Shown here piece by piece: positions 53,259 through 61,665 of a stretch of DNA of 64,000 nt. The stretch is from Poseidonibacter ostreae (lineage in GTDB: Bacteria; Campylobacterota; Campylobacteria; Campylobacterales; Arcobacteraceae): contig NZ_WFKI01000013.1 in the NCBI RefSeq assembly GCF_009208055.1, forward strand, positions 1 through 64,000, in the 5' to 3' direction. Each line of letters begins with the position of its first letter. Positions within the stretch are counted from its first letter, which is position 1. Below the pieces are notes generated by a model. The model was not told the DNA's origin, did no database searches, and was given only the letters and a program-made list of their open reading frames with translations. The position numbers were made by a program, and so were the translations under genes.

Positions 53259-54089
53259 TTGAAAAATTTTAGTTATAATTTATTCTATAAAATAAGAGGT
53301 CTTTTTTCAAATAATACTTTAAACTTATACTGGTTTAAGAAGAATAATAATTTTGGCGATATATTAAATGTTTATTTAATTGAAAAACTTACTAATAAAA
53401 AAGTAAATTTTGTAAAAATAAAATATTGTAAAATTGAACATTTTTTATGTATTGGATCTTTACTAGCAAGCACAAGAAAAAATACAATTGTATGGGGGGC
53501 TGGGTTTATGGATCAAAGATCAAAATGCTTTGAAAAGCCTAAAAAAATCTATGCAGTTAGAGGCCCTAAAACAAGAAAAATATTATTAGAAAATAATATT
53601 GATTGTCCTGAAGTATATGGAGATCCTGCCTTATTACTTCCTCGAGTATATAATCCTAAAATTAAGAAATGTTATAAATATGGAATTATCCCTCATTATG
53701 TTGATGCAGACAATCCTTTTCTTGAAAAAATTGAAAATCGAAAAGACGTTTTAATTATAGATATTCTAAATGAAAATCCTTTTAATACGGTAGATGAAAT
53801 TTTGTCTTGTGAAAATATAATTTCAAGCTCACTTCATGGAATTATTGTTGCAGATGCATATAATATACCATCTTTGTGGATAGAGTTTTCAGATAAAGTT
53901 ATTGGTAGTGGATTTAAATTCTATGATTATTTTGAATCTGTTAAGAAAAATGTAAGTTCTTCCTTTAGAATTGATGCTAAAACAGAATTTATAGAGTTAA
54001 TAGAGAATATTAATAGTGAAAAAATTGATATTGATTTAGATAAATTAATTAAGTCTTGTCCTTTTGATATTAAATATCTTAATTACTGA
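53259..54089 (+). CDS. Polysaccharide pyruvyltransferase-family protein
   Basis: A 276-residue protein starting at TTG 53259 behind AAGGAAG. The family pattern is clear: LYWFKKNNNFGDILNVYLIE at the start, LCIGSLLAS, VWGAGFMDQ, AVRGPKTRKILLE and CPEVYGDPALLLP, then IISSSLHGIIVADAYNIPSL. It would attach pyruvate as a ketal to a sugar using phosphoenolpyruvate, adding negative charge to the surface glycan. Some family members act as other transferases. No membrane segment is present. Confidence 0.9.
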   Translation: MKNFSYNLFYKIRGLFSNNTLNLYWFKKNNNFGDILNVYLIEKLTNKKVNFVKIKYCKIEHFLCIGSLLASTRKNTIVWGAGFMDQRSKCFEKPKKIYAVRGPKTRKILLENNIDCPEVYGDPALLLPRVYNPKIKKCYKYGIIPHYVDADNPFLEKIENRKDVLIIDILNENPFNTVDEILSCENIISSSLHGIIVADAYNIPSLWIEFSDKVIGSGFKFYDYFESVKKNVSSSFRIDAKTEFIELIENINSEKIDIDLDKLIKSCPFDIKYLNY

Positions 54090-54151
54090 GTTAAATATAA
54101 AAGTATCATAAAAAATATGACTTGAATATTTTAAATAAAAAGAAGGTTAGT

Positions 54152-55138
54152 ATGAAAATATATGTAATAAGTAAAAAAAATTTTTTATATTGGGATGATC
54201 ATGTAGTTGATGCACTAAAAAGTCTTGGTCACAATGTTAAACATTTTCAGATTAATAATAGAACAGCAGGCCTTCAATTTACAAGAGGAATATTAAAAGG
54301 TATTTTAGGTAAAGAAAAAGGCAATAAAATAAGTAATGAAATGATTATCAAAAGATTAAGAACAGAAATAAAAAGTTTTTCCCCTGATCTAATTTTTATT
54401 CCTTACGCATTTTTTATTCCTGTTGAGTTTTATTCTATGCTTAAAGAATTACCAAATAAACCAAAAGTTTTTGCTTGGGAAGGTGATGGAGGTAGCAATG
54501 TTGATTCTCATAAAGAATGTACCCCTTATATTGATATTTTATTTGAAACTGATAAAGATTATGTAAAAGAAAATAAATTAAATTTTAAAAAAATGATTCA
54601 CTTACCATTTTGTGCAAATACAAATAAGTATAAAGACTTACAATTAGAGCGTGAAAATAAAACTTATTTTTGTGGAGATTTAGGAATAGGTAGAGATGAG
54701 ATTTTTTCTAATTTAACTGAGTTTAATTTGGTTATAAAAGGTAAAAACTGGCATAAACTTTCAAAGAAAAGTGAAAACTTTGAAATTACGTATAATAAAA
54801 TAGATATAAATGAACAAATTAAAGATTATAATAAATACAAAGCTGTAATAAATAAACATCAAGCGGTTAATCATATTTCTGCATTAAATATGAGAGTATT
54901 TGAAGTTCCTTCTACAAAAACACTTTTACTTAATGACTATAGAGATGGCATAGAAAACTTGTTTGATATAGAAAAAGAGATTTTAGTTTATAAAAATATT
55001 GATGAATTGATCGAAATTTTAGAAAAGTTAAAAAGAAATCCAAAAGAATTTGACTCCGTTATATCCAGCGGATATAAAAGAGTATTAAATGAACATACTT
55101 ATGTTCACAGAATGAAAGAAGTACTTAGCTATGTGTAA
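54152..55138 (+). CDS. CgeB-like glycosyltransferase
   Basis: The frame is open from a TTG at 54122. The ATG at 54152 has AAGGTTAG nine bases upstream, so I use it (328 residues, MKIYVISKKNFLYWDDHV). It has GT-B features with FAWEGDGGSN, an FCGDLGIGRDEIF loop, a NKYKAVINKHQAVNHISALN donor region and MRVFEVPSTKTLLLNDYRDG. The C-terminal GYKRVLNEHTYVHRMKEVL matches the CgeB group. It is related in layout to the protein at 52109, though not closely in sequence. The acceptor is unknown. Confidence 0.82.
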   Translation: MKIYVISKKNFLYWDDHVVDALKSLGHNVKHFQINNRTAGLQFTRGILKGILGKEKGNKISNEMIIKRLRTEIKSFSPDLIFIPYAFFIPVEFYSMLKELPNKPKVFAWEGDGGSNVDSHKECTPYIDILFETDKDYVKENKLNFKKMIHLPFCANTNKYKDLQLERENKTYFCGDLGIGRDEIFSNLTEFNLVIKGKNWHKLSKKSENFEITYNKIDINEQIKDYNKYKAVINKHQAVNHISALNMRVFEVPSTKTLLLNDYRDGIENLFDIEKEILVYKNIDELIEILEKLKRNPKEFDSVISSGYKRVLNEHTYVHRMKEVLSYV

Positions 55139-55202
55139 TACTTTTATATTAAAGTGCTTTCTGTTATCATTTCAAAATAGTAAATAAAAAGGTTTAATTA
55201 TA

Positions 55203-55988
55203 ATGAAGAATATAAAAAATGTGATTTGTATTAAATGGGGAACTGTTTATAGTTCAGAAGATGTAAACAAACTATATGGAATGGTTACTCGAAATAGTAC
55301 TTACAAAGTAAATTTTTATTGTTTTACAGAAGATAATAAAGGTTTAAATGAAAATATTATAGTAAAACCTTTACCTGTATTAAATACGATAGAAGAATAT
55401 CAAACTATACATGCATATAGAAAAGAAGCTGGATTATGTGATGATAATTTAGGTGATTTAAAAGGGCAAAGAGTTCTGTTTTTTGATATAGATGTTGTAA
55501 TAGTTGGTAATATTGATTCTTTATTTGATTATCCAGAAGATGATAAGTTTTATATTATAAATGATTCAAATACAAAAGGTGATCATGTTGGACAAGCAAC
55601 ATGTTATTCATGGGTTGTAGGAACTTTGGGTTATATAAAAGAGTATTATGAAAAAAATCCAGTTGAAATAGTTGATAAATTTTATAATGCTTCTCAAGAG
55701 TATTTATCAAGTAAAGTTATTGAAAAATATGGGAAGTTGAATTTTTGGCCAGATAAATGGTTTTGCTCTTATAGGTTTGATTGTATGCCTAAATTTGGAC
55801 CTCTAAGACATTTTATTGCTCCAAGTTTACCAAAGAATATGCCTGAATTAAAAGTAATAAATTTTCATGGTTATCCAAAACCAGCAGAAGCAATAAAAGG
55901 TATTTGGTATATTAAAAAAGGTCAAAACTGGAAGAAAATATATAAAGTTTGTAAACCAGCTCCTTGGATTAAAGATTATTGGTATTAA
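55203..55988 (+). CDS. Putative GT-A glycosyltransferase with DxD motif
   Basis: A 261-residue soluble protein. RVLFFDIDVVIVGNIDSLF contains the DxD (Asp-Ile-Asp) that binds metal and nucleotide-sugar in GT-A enzymes such as family 8. CIKWGTVYSSEDVNKLY and YCFTEDNKGL resemble uncharacterised capsule glycosyltransferases. The C-terminal KVINFHGYPKPAEA holds a conserved HG, also seen in family 8 type proteins. Charged and basic C-terminal residues may help contact the membrane. Good confidence for the class, low for the sugar. Confidence 0.75.
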   Translation: MKNIKNVICIKWGTVYSSEDVNKLYGMVTRNSTYKVNFYCFTEDNKGLNENIIVKPLPVLNTIEEYQTIHAYRKEAGLCDDNLGDLKGQRVLFFDIDVVIVGNIDSLFDYPEDDKFYIINDSNTKGDHVGQATCYSWVVGTLGYIKEYYEKNPVEIVDKFYNASQEYLSSKVIEKYGKLNFWPDKWFCSYRFDCMPKFGPLRHFIAPSLPKNMPELKVINFHGYPKPAEAIKGIWYIKKGQNWKKIYKVCKPAPWIKDYWY

Positions 55989-56003
55989 AAATTAGGAGTT
56001 TTA

Positions 56004-56915
56004 ATGAATGATATTGAAAAAAATCCATCACTTAAAAATGTAACAATTGGTGTTGGTATTCTTAGTTGGAAATCACATAAAACTTTAGAAAAAAGTTTAC
56101 AAAGTTATGAAAAAGTTGGACTAAAATCTTTTTTTAATGAAGTAAAAATAATTTTTCAAGAAATATCAGAAGAAGATAAATTATTAGCCCAAAAGTATGG
56201 TTATGATTATGTTGGAACAGAAAAAAATTTAGGTATTCAAAATGGACATAAATTAATTCATGACAATTTATCTACAGATTATGTATTAGTTTTAGAAAAT
56301 GATAACCCAATTATAGTAGATAGAAAAACTTTAGAAGAAAGATTATCTCAATCAATTAAACATTTAGAAAATGGAAATATTGATGTAATGAGATTAAGAC
56401 ATCGGTGGAATTTCGGAGAAGGATTTAGTTTAGAAAAATATACTGAATATTATGAAGTCCAGAAATTACATGAAAAATATTCTGCAGAGGCAATAAAATC
56501 AAATATAGTTTCTCCTATCATAAAAGCTATAAAACGTTTTCTTAGACCAGAAAAAGCAATAAGAATAGCAGGATATTCACTTTATTTTGAAAAAGAACCA
56601 GAAAAAGTTTTTCCATTATATATAAAAGAAATTGATAAAGAATTTTATTCAGTAGATTCATCTATTTTAACTTGGACAAATCAAAGTGCATTTTTAAAAC
56701 GTAAATTTTATGGAGAATTATTAGATTATGCTTACTCAAATCCATCATCTAGAACAGCTAATAAATTTCCAGATCTTGAAAAGCCTTTAAATTCAAAATG
56801 GTGGAGAGATCAAAACTATAAAATAGGTGTAAGTGAAGGATTATTTACACATAATAGATTTGATGATAGTTGGAGAAAATCACATCATGCTTATAATAAG
56901 TCTATTATTAAATAA
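56004..56915 (+). CDS. GT2-like glycosyltransferase
   Basis: A 303-residue protein with a GT-A core: VTIGVGILSWKSHKTLEKSL at the start, then VGTEKNLGIQNGHKL and DYVLVLENDNPI in the place of the DxD. Together this resembles family 2 enzymes that work on many sugars. The C-terminal half has WTNQSAFLKRKFYGELLDYA and a polar end. The absence of a transmembrane helix suggests a peripheral protein acting at the cytoplasmic face. It follows the previous gene by 15 bases and precedes a 125-base gap. Confidence 0.78.
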   Translation: MNDIEKNPSLKNVTIGVGILSWKSHKTLEKSLQSYEKVGLKSFFNEVKIIFQEISEEDKLLAQKYGYDYVGTEKNLGIQNGHKLIHDNLSTDYVLVLENDNPIIVDRKTLEERLSQSIKHLENGNIDVMRLRHRWNFGEGFSLEKYTEYYEVQKLHEKYSAEAIKSNIVSPIIKAIKRFLRPEKAIRIAGYSLYFEKEPEKVFPLYIKEIDKEFYSVDSSILTWTNQSAFLKRKFYGELLDYAYSNPSSRTANKFPDLEKPLNSKWWRDQNYKIGVSEGLFTHNRFDDSWRKSHHAYNKSIIK

Positions 56916-57040
56916 TCAGAATAGAAATATTTATCTCTATATTTAGAATAATTATTTCTTTTTGTATTAAAAATACTATCAATTAAATTTGAAATTATAT
57001 AATAATTTGATATTATCAAGAAAAATAAAAGATTTATACA

Positions 57041-57787
57041 ATGTCAATAAACAAACTAAAATCCTCTATACATACAATTTTAATCTATCCATTAATATTT
57101 ATGTTTTCATATTTATTAAAAGGGAAAAAAGAAGAATATAAAAGTTTCTTTCAAAACTCTTTTAAAAATTCTCAAAATGAAAATATTTTAAGTATAAATA
57201 TTGATACTTTTGATTTTAAAAATAAAATAAAATATTTTTTTGATAAAGACTCTTTATTGTTTGATAAAACAAAGATAGACTATACTCTTAATTTAGATAA
57301 AAGTCCTGAGATAAAAGAGTTTCGTATTTTTGATTTTGCTAAAAAAATAGATATGATATATTCTGTCTCTATGTTAAGTTCAAGAGTTTCAAATGATAAT
57401 TTATTATTTGATTTTAACTTAGTAAATAAAAAATTTAATGATGAAAATATCAATAACTTTTTCAAACATCTTTTAATTGCTTATTCTTCAAGAAAAATTG
57501 ATACTATTTTTCTTTTAAAAGATTCTATAAAAGATAAAAATATATTAAAAGTATATGATACTTTTAATTTACATCTTGAAGATTCAAAATTTATAAAGTT
57601 TTCTAATTCAAAAGATTTATATGTAATTACCTGTGAAAAAAAGAATAAAAAGTTTGATATTATTTGGTTAAGTTCAAATAGAGAAATAGAATTAACAGAT
57701 TTTACAAAAGTTTATGATAAATTTGGAAATTTATTAGAAAAAGATATTAAAATCACAAAAAATCCAATATATGCATTTCACGAATAA
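57041..57787 (+). CDS. Hypothetical protein in the glycan cluster
   Basis: A 248-residue protein I do not recognise. An N-terminal hydrophobic segment (LIYPLIFMFSYLL, about 15-28) may anchor it to the membrane. The remainder is rich in Lys, Asp, Phe and Ser, without motifs, and ends IKITKNPIYAFHE. No clear ribosome binding site precedes the ATG. Possible roles include a glycan-modifying or scaffold protein, judged only from its neighbours. It precedes the last glycosyltransferase by nine bases and so is likely part of the same operon. Confidence 0.5.
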   Translation: MSINKLKSSIHTILIYPLIFMFSYLLKGKKEEYKSFFQNSFKNSQNENILSINIDTFDFKNKIKYFFDKDSLLFDKTKIDYTLNLDKSPEIKEFRIFDFAKKIDMIYSVSMLSSRVSNDNLLFDFNLVNKKFNDENINNFFKHLLIAYSSRKIDTIFLLKDSIKDKNILKVYDTFNLHLEDSKFIKFSNSKDLYVITCEKKNKKFDIIWLSSNREIELTDFTKVYDKFGNLLEKDIKITKNPIYAFHE

Positions 57788-57796
57788 AGAGAATAA

Positions 57797-58666
57797 ATGA
57801 ATAAAATCACAATATCATACAAGTCAAAAACAAACTTAATTAAAGAGCTTGAAAAAGATGAAAGAATAAGTGTTTTAGAAAAGCAATCTTTGTTTAAAAA
57901 ACTATCTTTTTCTAAAAAAGAGTATGCTGATATTTATTTTCATAGTGGAGTATTGGATGATACTTCAATATTAAATATTAAAAATGCAAAAAAAACTATT
58001 GTAAATTGTAAAAAGCAAAAAAATGATATTCTTGAAAAAATAGATATTTTAGATGAAAAAGTCAAAGTGATATATCCAAGTATAAAATTAAATTATCAAA
58101 AACCAAAAAAAATAAAAGAAAAAATATGTAAAGAGTTTGATATTGATTCAACTCCAAAAATTATTTACTTTACTGCAAATAATTTAAAGACATCTGGGGT
58201 AAAAGAGTTTTTTGATATTATTGTTTCTTTAAACTCTATGAATAAACAAATAATCATTTCATCTGATAAAAACCAGATAACAAGTCTTAAGTTTTTAATA
58301 TCAAAATATAACTTTGGAGATGAAGTTTTATTATTAGAAGATTATAAAAATGAAAATGAACTATTTTTAGCTGCTGATATATTTCTTCTTCCTACAAATA
58401 ATAAAAGTTTTGCTACAAATGTTTTAAAAGCAATGTACTTTAAATGTGCAGTTCTTACGCCTACATCTAACCCTGCTTCTGAATTAATTGATGTATTTGC
58501 AACAATGGAAAATCCAAGTGATCCATCTACTTCTTTTAAACTTGATGCTTTATTATCAAGACCTGAAGATTTAAAGCTTATTCAAAAAGCTAATAGAAAA
58601 ATTGCAAAGAAATATGAATTGTTAAAAAATATGAATAAATTAAACAGAGTACTTGATAATATTTAA
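57797..58666 (+). CDS. GT4-like glycosyltransferase
   Basis: A 289-residue protein with the C-terminal half of a GT-B enzyme: IIYFTANNLKTSGVKEFFDI, a long helix, LLLEDYKNENELFLAADIFL and PTNNKSFATNVLKAMYFKCA, with the usual Glu replaced by other residues in the EX7E region. The N-terminal domain is short and weakly conserved. Activity is therefore less certain than for the other transferases here. It is the last gene of the glycan cluster before the rpmB promoter. Confidence 0.72.
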   Translation: MNKITISYKSKTNLIKELEKDERISVLEKQSLFKKLSFSKKEYADIYFHSGVLDDTSILNIKNAKKTIVNCKKQKNDILEKIDILDEKVKVIYPSIKLNYQKPKKIKEKICKEFDIDSTPKIIYFTANNLKTSGVKEFFDIIVSLNSMNKQIIISSDKNQITSLKFLISKYNFGDEVLLLEDYKNENELFLAADIFLLPTNNKSFATNVLKAMYFKCAVLTPTSNPASELIDVFATMENPSDPSTSFKLDALLSRPEDLKLIQKANRKIAKKYELLKNMNKLNRVLDNI

Positions 58667-58688
58667 ATTAGAATTAAGATAAATTAGG

Positions 58689-58694
58689 TAGAAT
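58689..58694 (+). promoter_or_regulatory. Putative -10 box for rpmB
   Basis: TAGAAT, 39 bases before the ATG, then GAAGGA as ribosome binding site. It separates the glycan cluster from the rpmB transcript. Confidence 0.4.
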
Positions 58695-58727
58695 ACGCAA
58701 ATATTTTTCACTATAGAAGGAACAAAA

Positions 58728-58916
58728 ATGTCAAGAAGATGTGCAATATCAGGAAAAGGACCTATGGTTGGTAACAACGTAAGTCACGCAAAAAACAGAA
58801 CTAAAAAAAGATTTTTACCAAACTTAAGAACTGTAAGAGTTACTTTAGAAGATGGTACAACTCAGAAAATTAGAATTTCTGCAAAAGAGTTAAGAACTCT
58901 TAAAAAACACTCATAG
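58728..58916 (+). CDS. rpmB: 50S ribosomal protein L28
   Basis: A 62-residue protein MSRRCAISGKGPMVGNNVSH followed by the L28 core (KNRTKKRFLPNLRTVRV and RISAKELRTLKKHS). Its short length is normal for Campylobacterota. It is a component of the large ribosomal subunit. The K+ channel-like gene follows by 21 bases and argJ by 3 more, which suggests a shared transcript. Confidence 0.98.
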   Translation: MSRRCAISGKGPMVGNNVSHAKNRTKKRFLPNLRTVRVTLEDGTTQKIRISAKELRTLKKHS

Positions 58917-58937
58917 AAGGCTCGTGAAAGTGCTTTC

Positions 58938-60059
58938 ATGAGCATCTTACGAAGAATCAAAAAAGCTCTTGGCTGGGAAATAAGAACAGCCAAGCCTGAA
59001 TACGACTTAAATGCCGTAATCTACTCACAATTAAGACCATTTAGACTACCCCTTGTTTTAGTTCAAGTTATCATGATGATAGGAACACTTGGCTATATTA
59101 TTATCGATGATTTCCCTATTTTAGATGCTATTTATCAAACTGGTATTACCTTTACTACTGTAGGTTTTGGAGAAATTAAAGAAATATCATCAGCAGGTAG
59201 ATTTTTTACAATTACATTAATCATTTTTGGATTTGCTACTTTTACTGTATCAACAGCTATTTTAATTGATGCAATAGTAAAAGGACGATTAATTGATTTG
59301 TATAAGGAAAGAAATATGCTTTATAAAATTGCAAGATTAAGAAAACATTTCGTGATTTTTTATCACAACGAATATACAGCTCAATTAGCTAAACAATTTA
59401 GAGAGAATCATATTCCTTTTGTTGTAGTAGACCCAAGTGAAAACATTGAACAGATAGCAAAAGAGAATGACTATCCTTATTTTGTAAAAGAAGAACCATA
59501 TAAAGAGTTGGCTTTTTTAAAGTCACATTTATCTTCAGCAAAAGGTGCAATCTCTTTATCAAAAAATATTTCTGATAATATTACTTTAATTGCATCAGTT
59601 AGATTATATGAAAAAGAGTTAGGAAGACAACCTTTCTTAATCATAGCAAATGCTGAAACACAAAATGAAAAAATCAGACTTAAAAAACTAGGAGCTGATA
59701 AAGTTGTAGCAACTCCTTCTTTAATGGCAAAGAGAGTTTCAGCAATGGCAATTAGACCAGATATGGAAAATGTTCTTGATGAGTTTTTATATAAAAGAGA
59801 TACTCCTATTGATATGGAAGAAATTTTTGTAAATGAAGATTCATGGGCTGTGAATAGAGAGATAAAAGATTTACACTTAAGAGACAGATTAAAAGTATCT
59901 GTAATAGGTATTACAGAAGAAAAAGGTAGATTTATCCAAATGCCAAAAGGAACGATAGTTATTAGTGCAAAATCTAAACTATTATTAGTAGGTTCTCAAA
60001 AAGGTATTGCTAGATCTAAAAGAATTATTAATTTAACTATTAAACCAGAGGATATATAA
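58938..60059 (+). CDS. Potassium channel-like protein with RCK (TrkA-N) domain
   Basis: A 373-residue protein with two membrane segments (about 32-54 and 85-110) around a pore loop with TGITFTTVGFGEI, the K+ selectivity filter TVGFG. A cytoplasmic RCK-type domain (about 130-250) and a second C-terminal TrkA-C-like domain (about 285-373) follow. The Rossmann start is HFVIFYHNEYTAQLAKQF, where other RCK domains have GxGxxG, so the usual dinucleotide site is missing. It likely forms a tetrameric K+ channel. Ligand control must differ from NAD-binding types, or the domain may be structural. Confidence 0.85.
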   Translation: MSILRRIKKALGWEIRTAKPEYDLNAVIYSQLRPFRLPLVLVQVIMMIGTLGYIIIDDFPILDAIYQTGITFTTVGFGEIKEISSAGRFFTITLIIFGFATFTVSTAILIDAIVKGRLIDLYKERNMLYKIARLRKHFVIFYHNEYTAQLAKQFRENHIPFVVVDPSENIEQIAKENDYPYFVKEEPYKELAFLKSHLSSAKGAISLSKNISDNITLIASVRLYEKELGRQPFLIIANAETQNEKIRLKKLGADKVVATPSLMAKRVSAMAIRPDMENVLDEFLYKRDTPIDMEEIFVNEDSWAVNREIKDLHLRDRLKVSVIGITEEKGRFIQMPKGTIVISAKSKLLLVGSQKGIARSKRIINLTIKPEDI

Positions 60060-60062
60060 ATA

Positions 60063-61244
60063 ATGTTTACAATTTTACCTATAAAAGGTTATCTTGATCA
60101 AATAGATGGTTTTAACTGCGATGGAATTAGTGCAGGTTTAAAACCAAGTGGAGATAAAGATTTAGGTTTTATTTACACTTCAACACCTTGTGATGTTCAA
60201 GCTGTTTTTACAGAAAATAAATTTCAAGCAGCGCCCTTAAAACATTTTTTACAATATGAAGAAAATTTTAAAACAAATTTTGTTTTAATAAATTCAAAAA
60301 ATGCAAATGCAATGACTGGAAAAAAAGGTATTGAAGATATAAATACTATATTTAATTCACTACCTTTTGACTTAATTAATCCAATTATGAGCTCAACTGG
60401 AGTTATTGGAAATCCATTACCTATAGAAAAAATTGTTGCTGGGGCAAAGTCTTTTGATTTATCTGCAAGCTCAGGAGAGAATTTATCTAAAGCTATTATG
60501 ACAACTGATGCATATGCAAAAACTTGTATGTATCAAGTAAACTTAGAAGATGGAAGTTCTTTTAAAATAGGAGCTGTTTCAAAAGGTGCAGGGATGATAA
60601 ATCCAAATCTTGCAACAATGTTGTGTTTTATTTGTACTGATGCAAATGTTCCCTCAAAAGATATGAAAGAAGCTTTAATTGTAAATAGTGAAACTACATT
60701 TAATGCAATTTCAGTTGATGGTGATACTTCAACAAATGATACGGTAATGTTATTAGCAAACAAAAAGTCAAATGCATATGATAAAGAAGCATTTATAGAA
60801 GCTTTAAGATTAGTAATGCATGATATGGCTATGTTAATGGTAGCAGATGGTGAGGGTGCTAAAAAAGCAGTTGCTTTTGAAGTTATTAATGCCATATCTA
60901 CTGAAGAAGCACAAATTGCTGCTAAAGCTTTATCAAACTCTTTACTTGTAAAAACTGCTCTTTTTGGAGAAGATCCAAACTTTGGAAGAATTGCCTCAAC
61001 AATTGGAGCTAGTAGAATTACATGTGATGAAGAGACTTTAGTGATTTCATATAATGATGTTATTGTTTATAATAAGGGTGAACTGTGTTTTGATGGAATT
61101 CAAGAAGCTAAAGCCTCAAAAGTATTAAAAAATGATAAATATAAAGTTATTTGTGACATTGGCTTAGGAGATAGCTCTTTTACTGCTTATGGTTGTGATT
61201 TAGGCTACAAGTATGTAGAAATTAATGCTGATTATAGAACTTAA
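60063..61244 (+). CDS. argJ: Bifunctional ornithine acetyltransferase/N-acetylglutamate synthase ArgJ
   Basis: A 393-residue enzyme starting three bases after the channel gene. The precursor is self-cleaved before Thr185 in NLATMLCF (KGAGMINPNLATM), making alpha and beta chains with Thr185 as nucleophile. VFTENKFQAAP and SVDGDTSTNDTV are family-typical, as is the C-terminal GYKYVEINADYRT. It transfers acetyl from N-acetylornithine to glutamate in arginine synthesis and may also use acetyl-CoA. Confidence 0.97.
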   Translation: MFTILPIKGYLDQIDGFNCDGISAGLKPSGDKDLGFIYTSTPCDVQAVFTENKFQAAPLKHFLQYEENFKTNFVLINSKNANAMTGKKGIEDINTIFNSLPFDLINPIMSSTGVIGNPLPIEKIVAGAKSFDLSASSGENLSKAIMTTDAYAKTCMYQVNLEDGSSFKIGAVSKGAGMINPNLATMLCFICTDANVPSKDMKEALIVNSETTFNAISVDGDTSTNDTVMLLANKKSNAYDKEAFIEALRLVMHDMAMLMVADGEGAKKAVAFEVINAISTEEAQIAAKALSNSLLVKTALFGEDPNFGRIASTIGASRITCDEETLVISYNDVIVYNKGELCFDGIQEAKASKVLKNDKYKVICDIGLGDSSFTAYGCDLGYKYVEINADYRT

Positions 61245-61271
61245 TATAAATAATTTTAAGAAGATTAATAG

Positions 61272-61277
61272 TATAAT
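61272..61277 (+). promoter_or_regulatory. Putative -10 box for the YdcH-family gene
   Basis: TATAAT, 33 bases before the ATG at 61310. Confidence 0.4.
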
Positions 61278-61309
61278 TAAATAAGAAAATAAACGAATAG
61301 GACAGAAAA

Positions 61310-61525
61310 ATGTTTCATGAAGATAGAGAAATAATAACAGAATTAAAACAGAAAGATGCGCACTTTCATAGACTATTTGATCAGCATAATGATTTAGATA
61401 ATGAAATTACAAAACTAGTTCAATCTCATACAGATGATGTAATAATTGAAACTAAAAAGAAAGAAAAACTAAAGCTTAAAGATGAACTTTATAATATGAT
61501 TGTAACTTATAAAAAAACGAAGTAG
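61310..61525 (+). CDS. YdcH-family (DUF465) small protein
   Basis: A 71-residue helical protein. FHEDREIITELKQKDAHFHR and the continuing LFDQHNDLDNEITKL are the start of the DUF465/YdcH family, followed by KKKEKLKLKDELYNMI. It is predicted to be an antiparallel helical hairpin. Biological function is not established. The gene ends just before a strong terminator that isolates it from gyrA. Confidence 0.88.
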   Translation: MFHEDREIITELKQKDAHFHRLFDQHNDLDNEITKLVQSHTDDVIIETKKKEKLKLKDELYNMIVTYKKTK

Positions 61526-61540
61526 TTTTCTTCTAATTTA

Positions 61541-61572
61541 AAGGGTCTAAAGTCTTCTTTAGACCCTTTTTT
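61541..61572 (+). terminator. Strong intrinsic terminator upstream of gyrA
   Basis: AAGGGTCTAAAG, loop TCTT, CTTTAGACCCTT, followed by a T run to about 61573. It ends the ydcH-like transcript before the gyrA promoter. Confidence 0.92.
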
Positions 61573-61627
61573 TATGCATTTTTCTATGCATTATCTTTCT
61601 TACAACTTATGCTAAGCGCTTTTTAGA

Positions 61628-61633
61628 TAAAAT
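61628..61633 (+). promoter_or_regulatory. Putative -10 box for gyrA
   Basis: TAAAAT, 38 bases before the ATG at 61666, downstream of the terminator. Not a perfect box. Confidence 0.3.
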
Positions 61634-61665
61634 AACTTAATTTTATAAAACAAAGGCCTTTGTTA

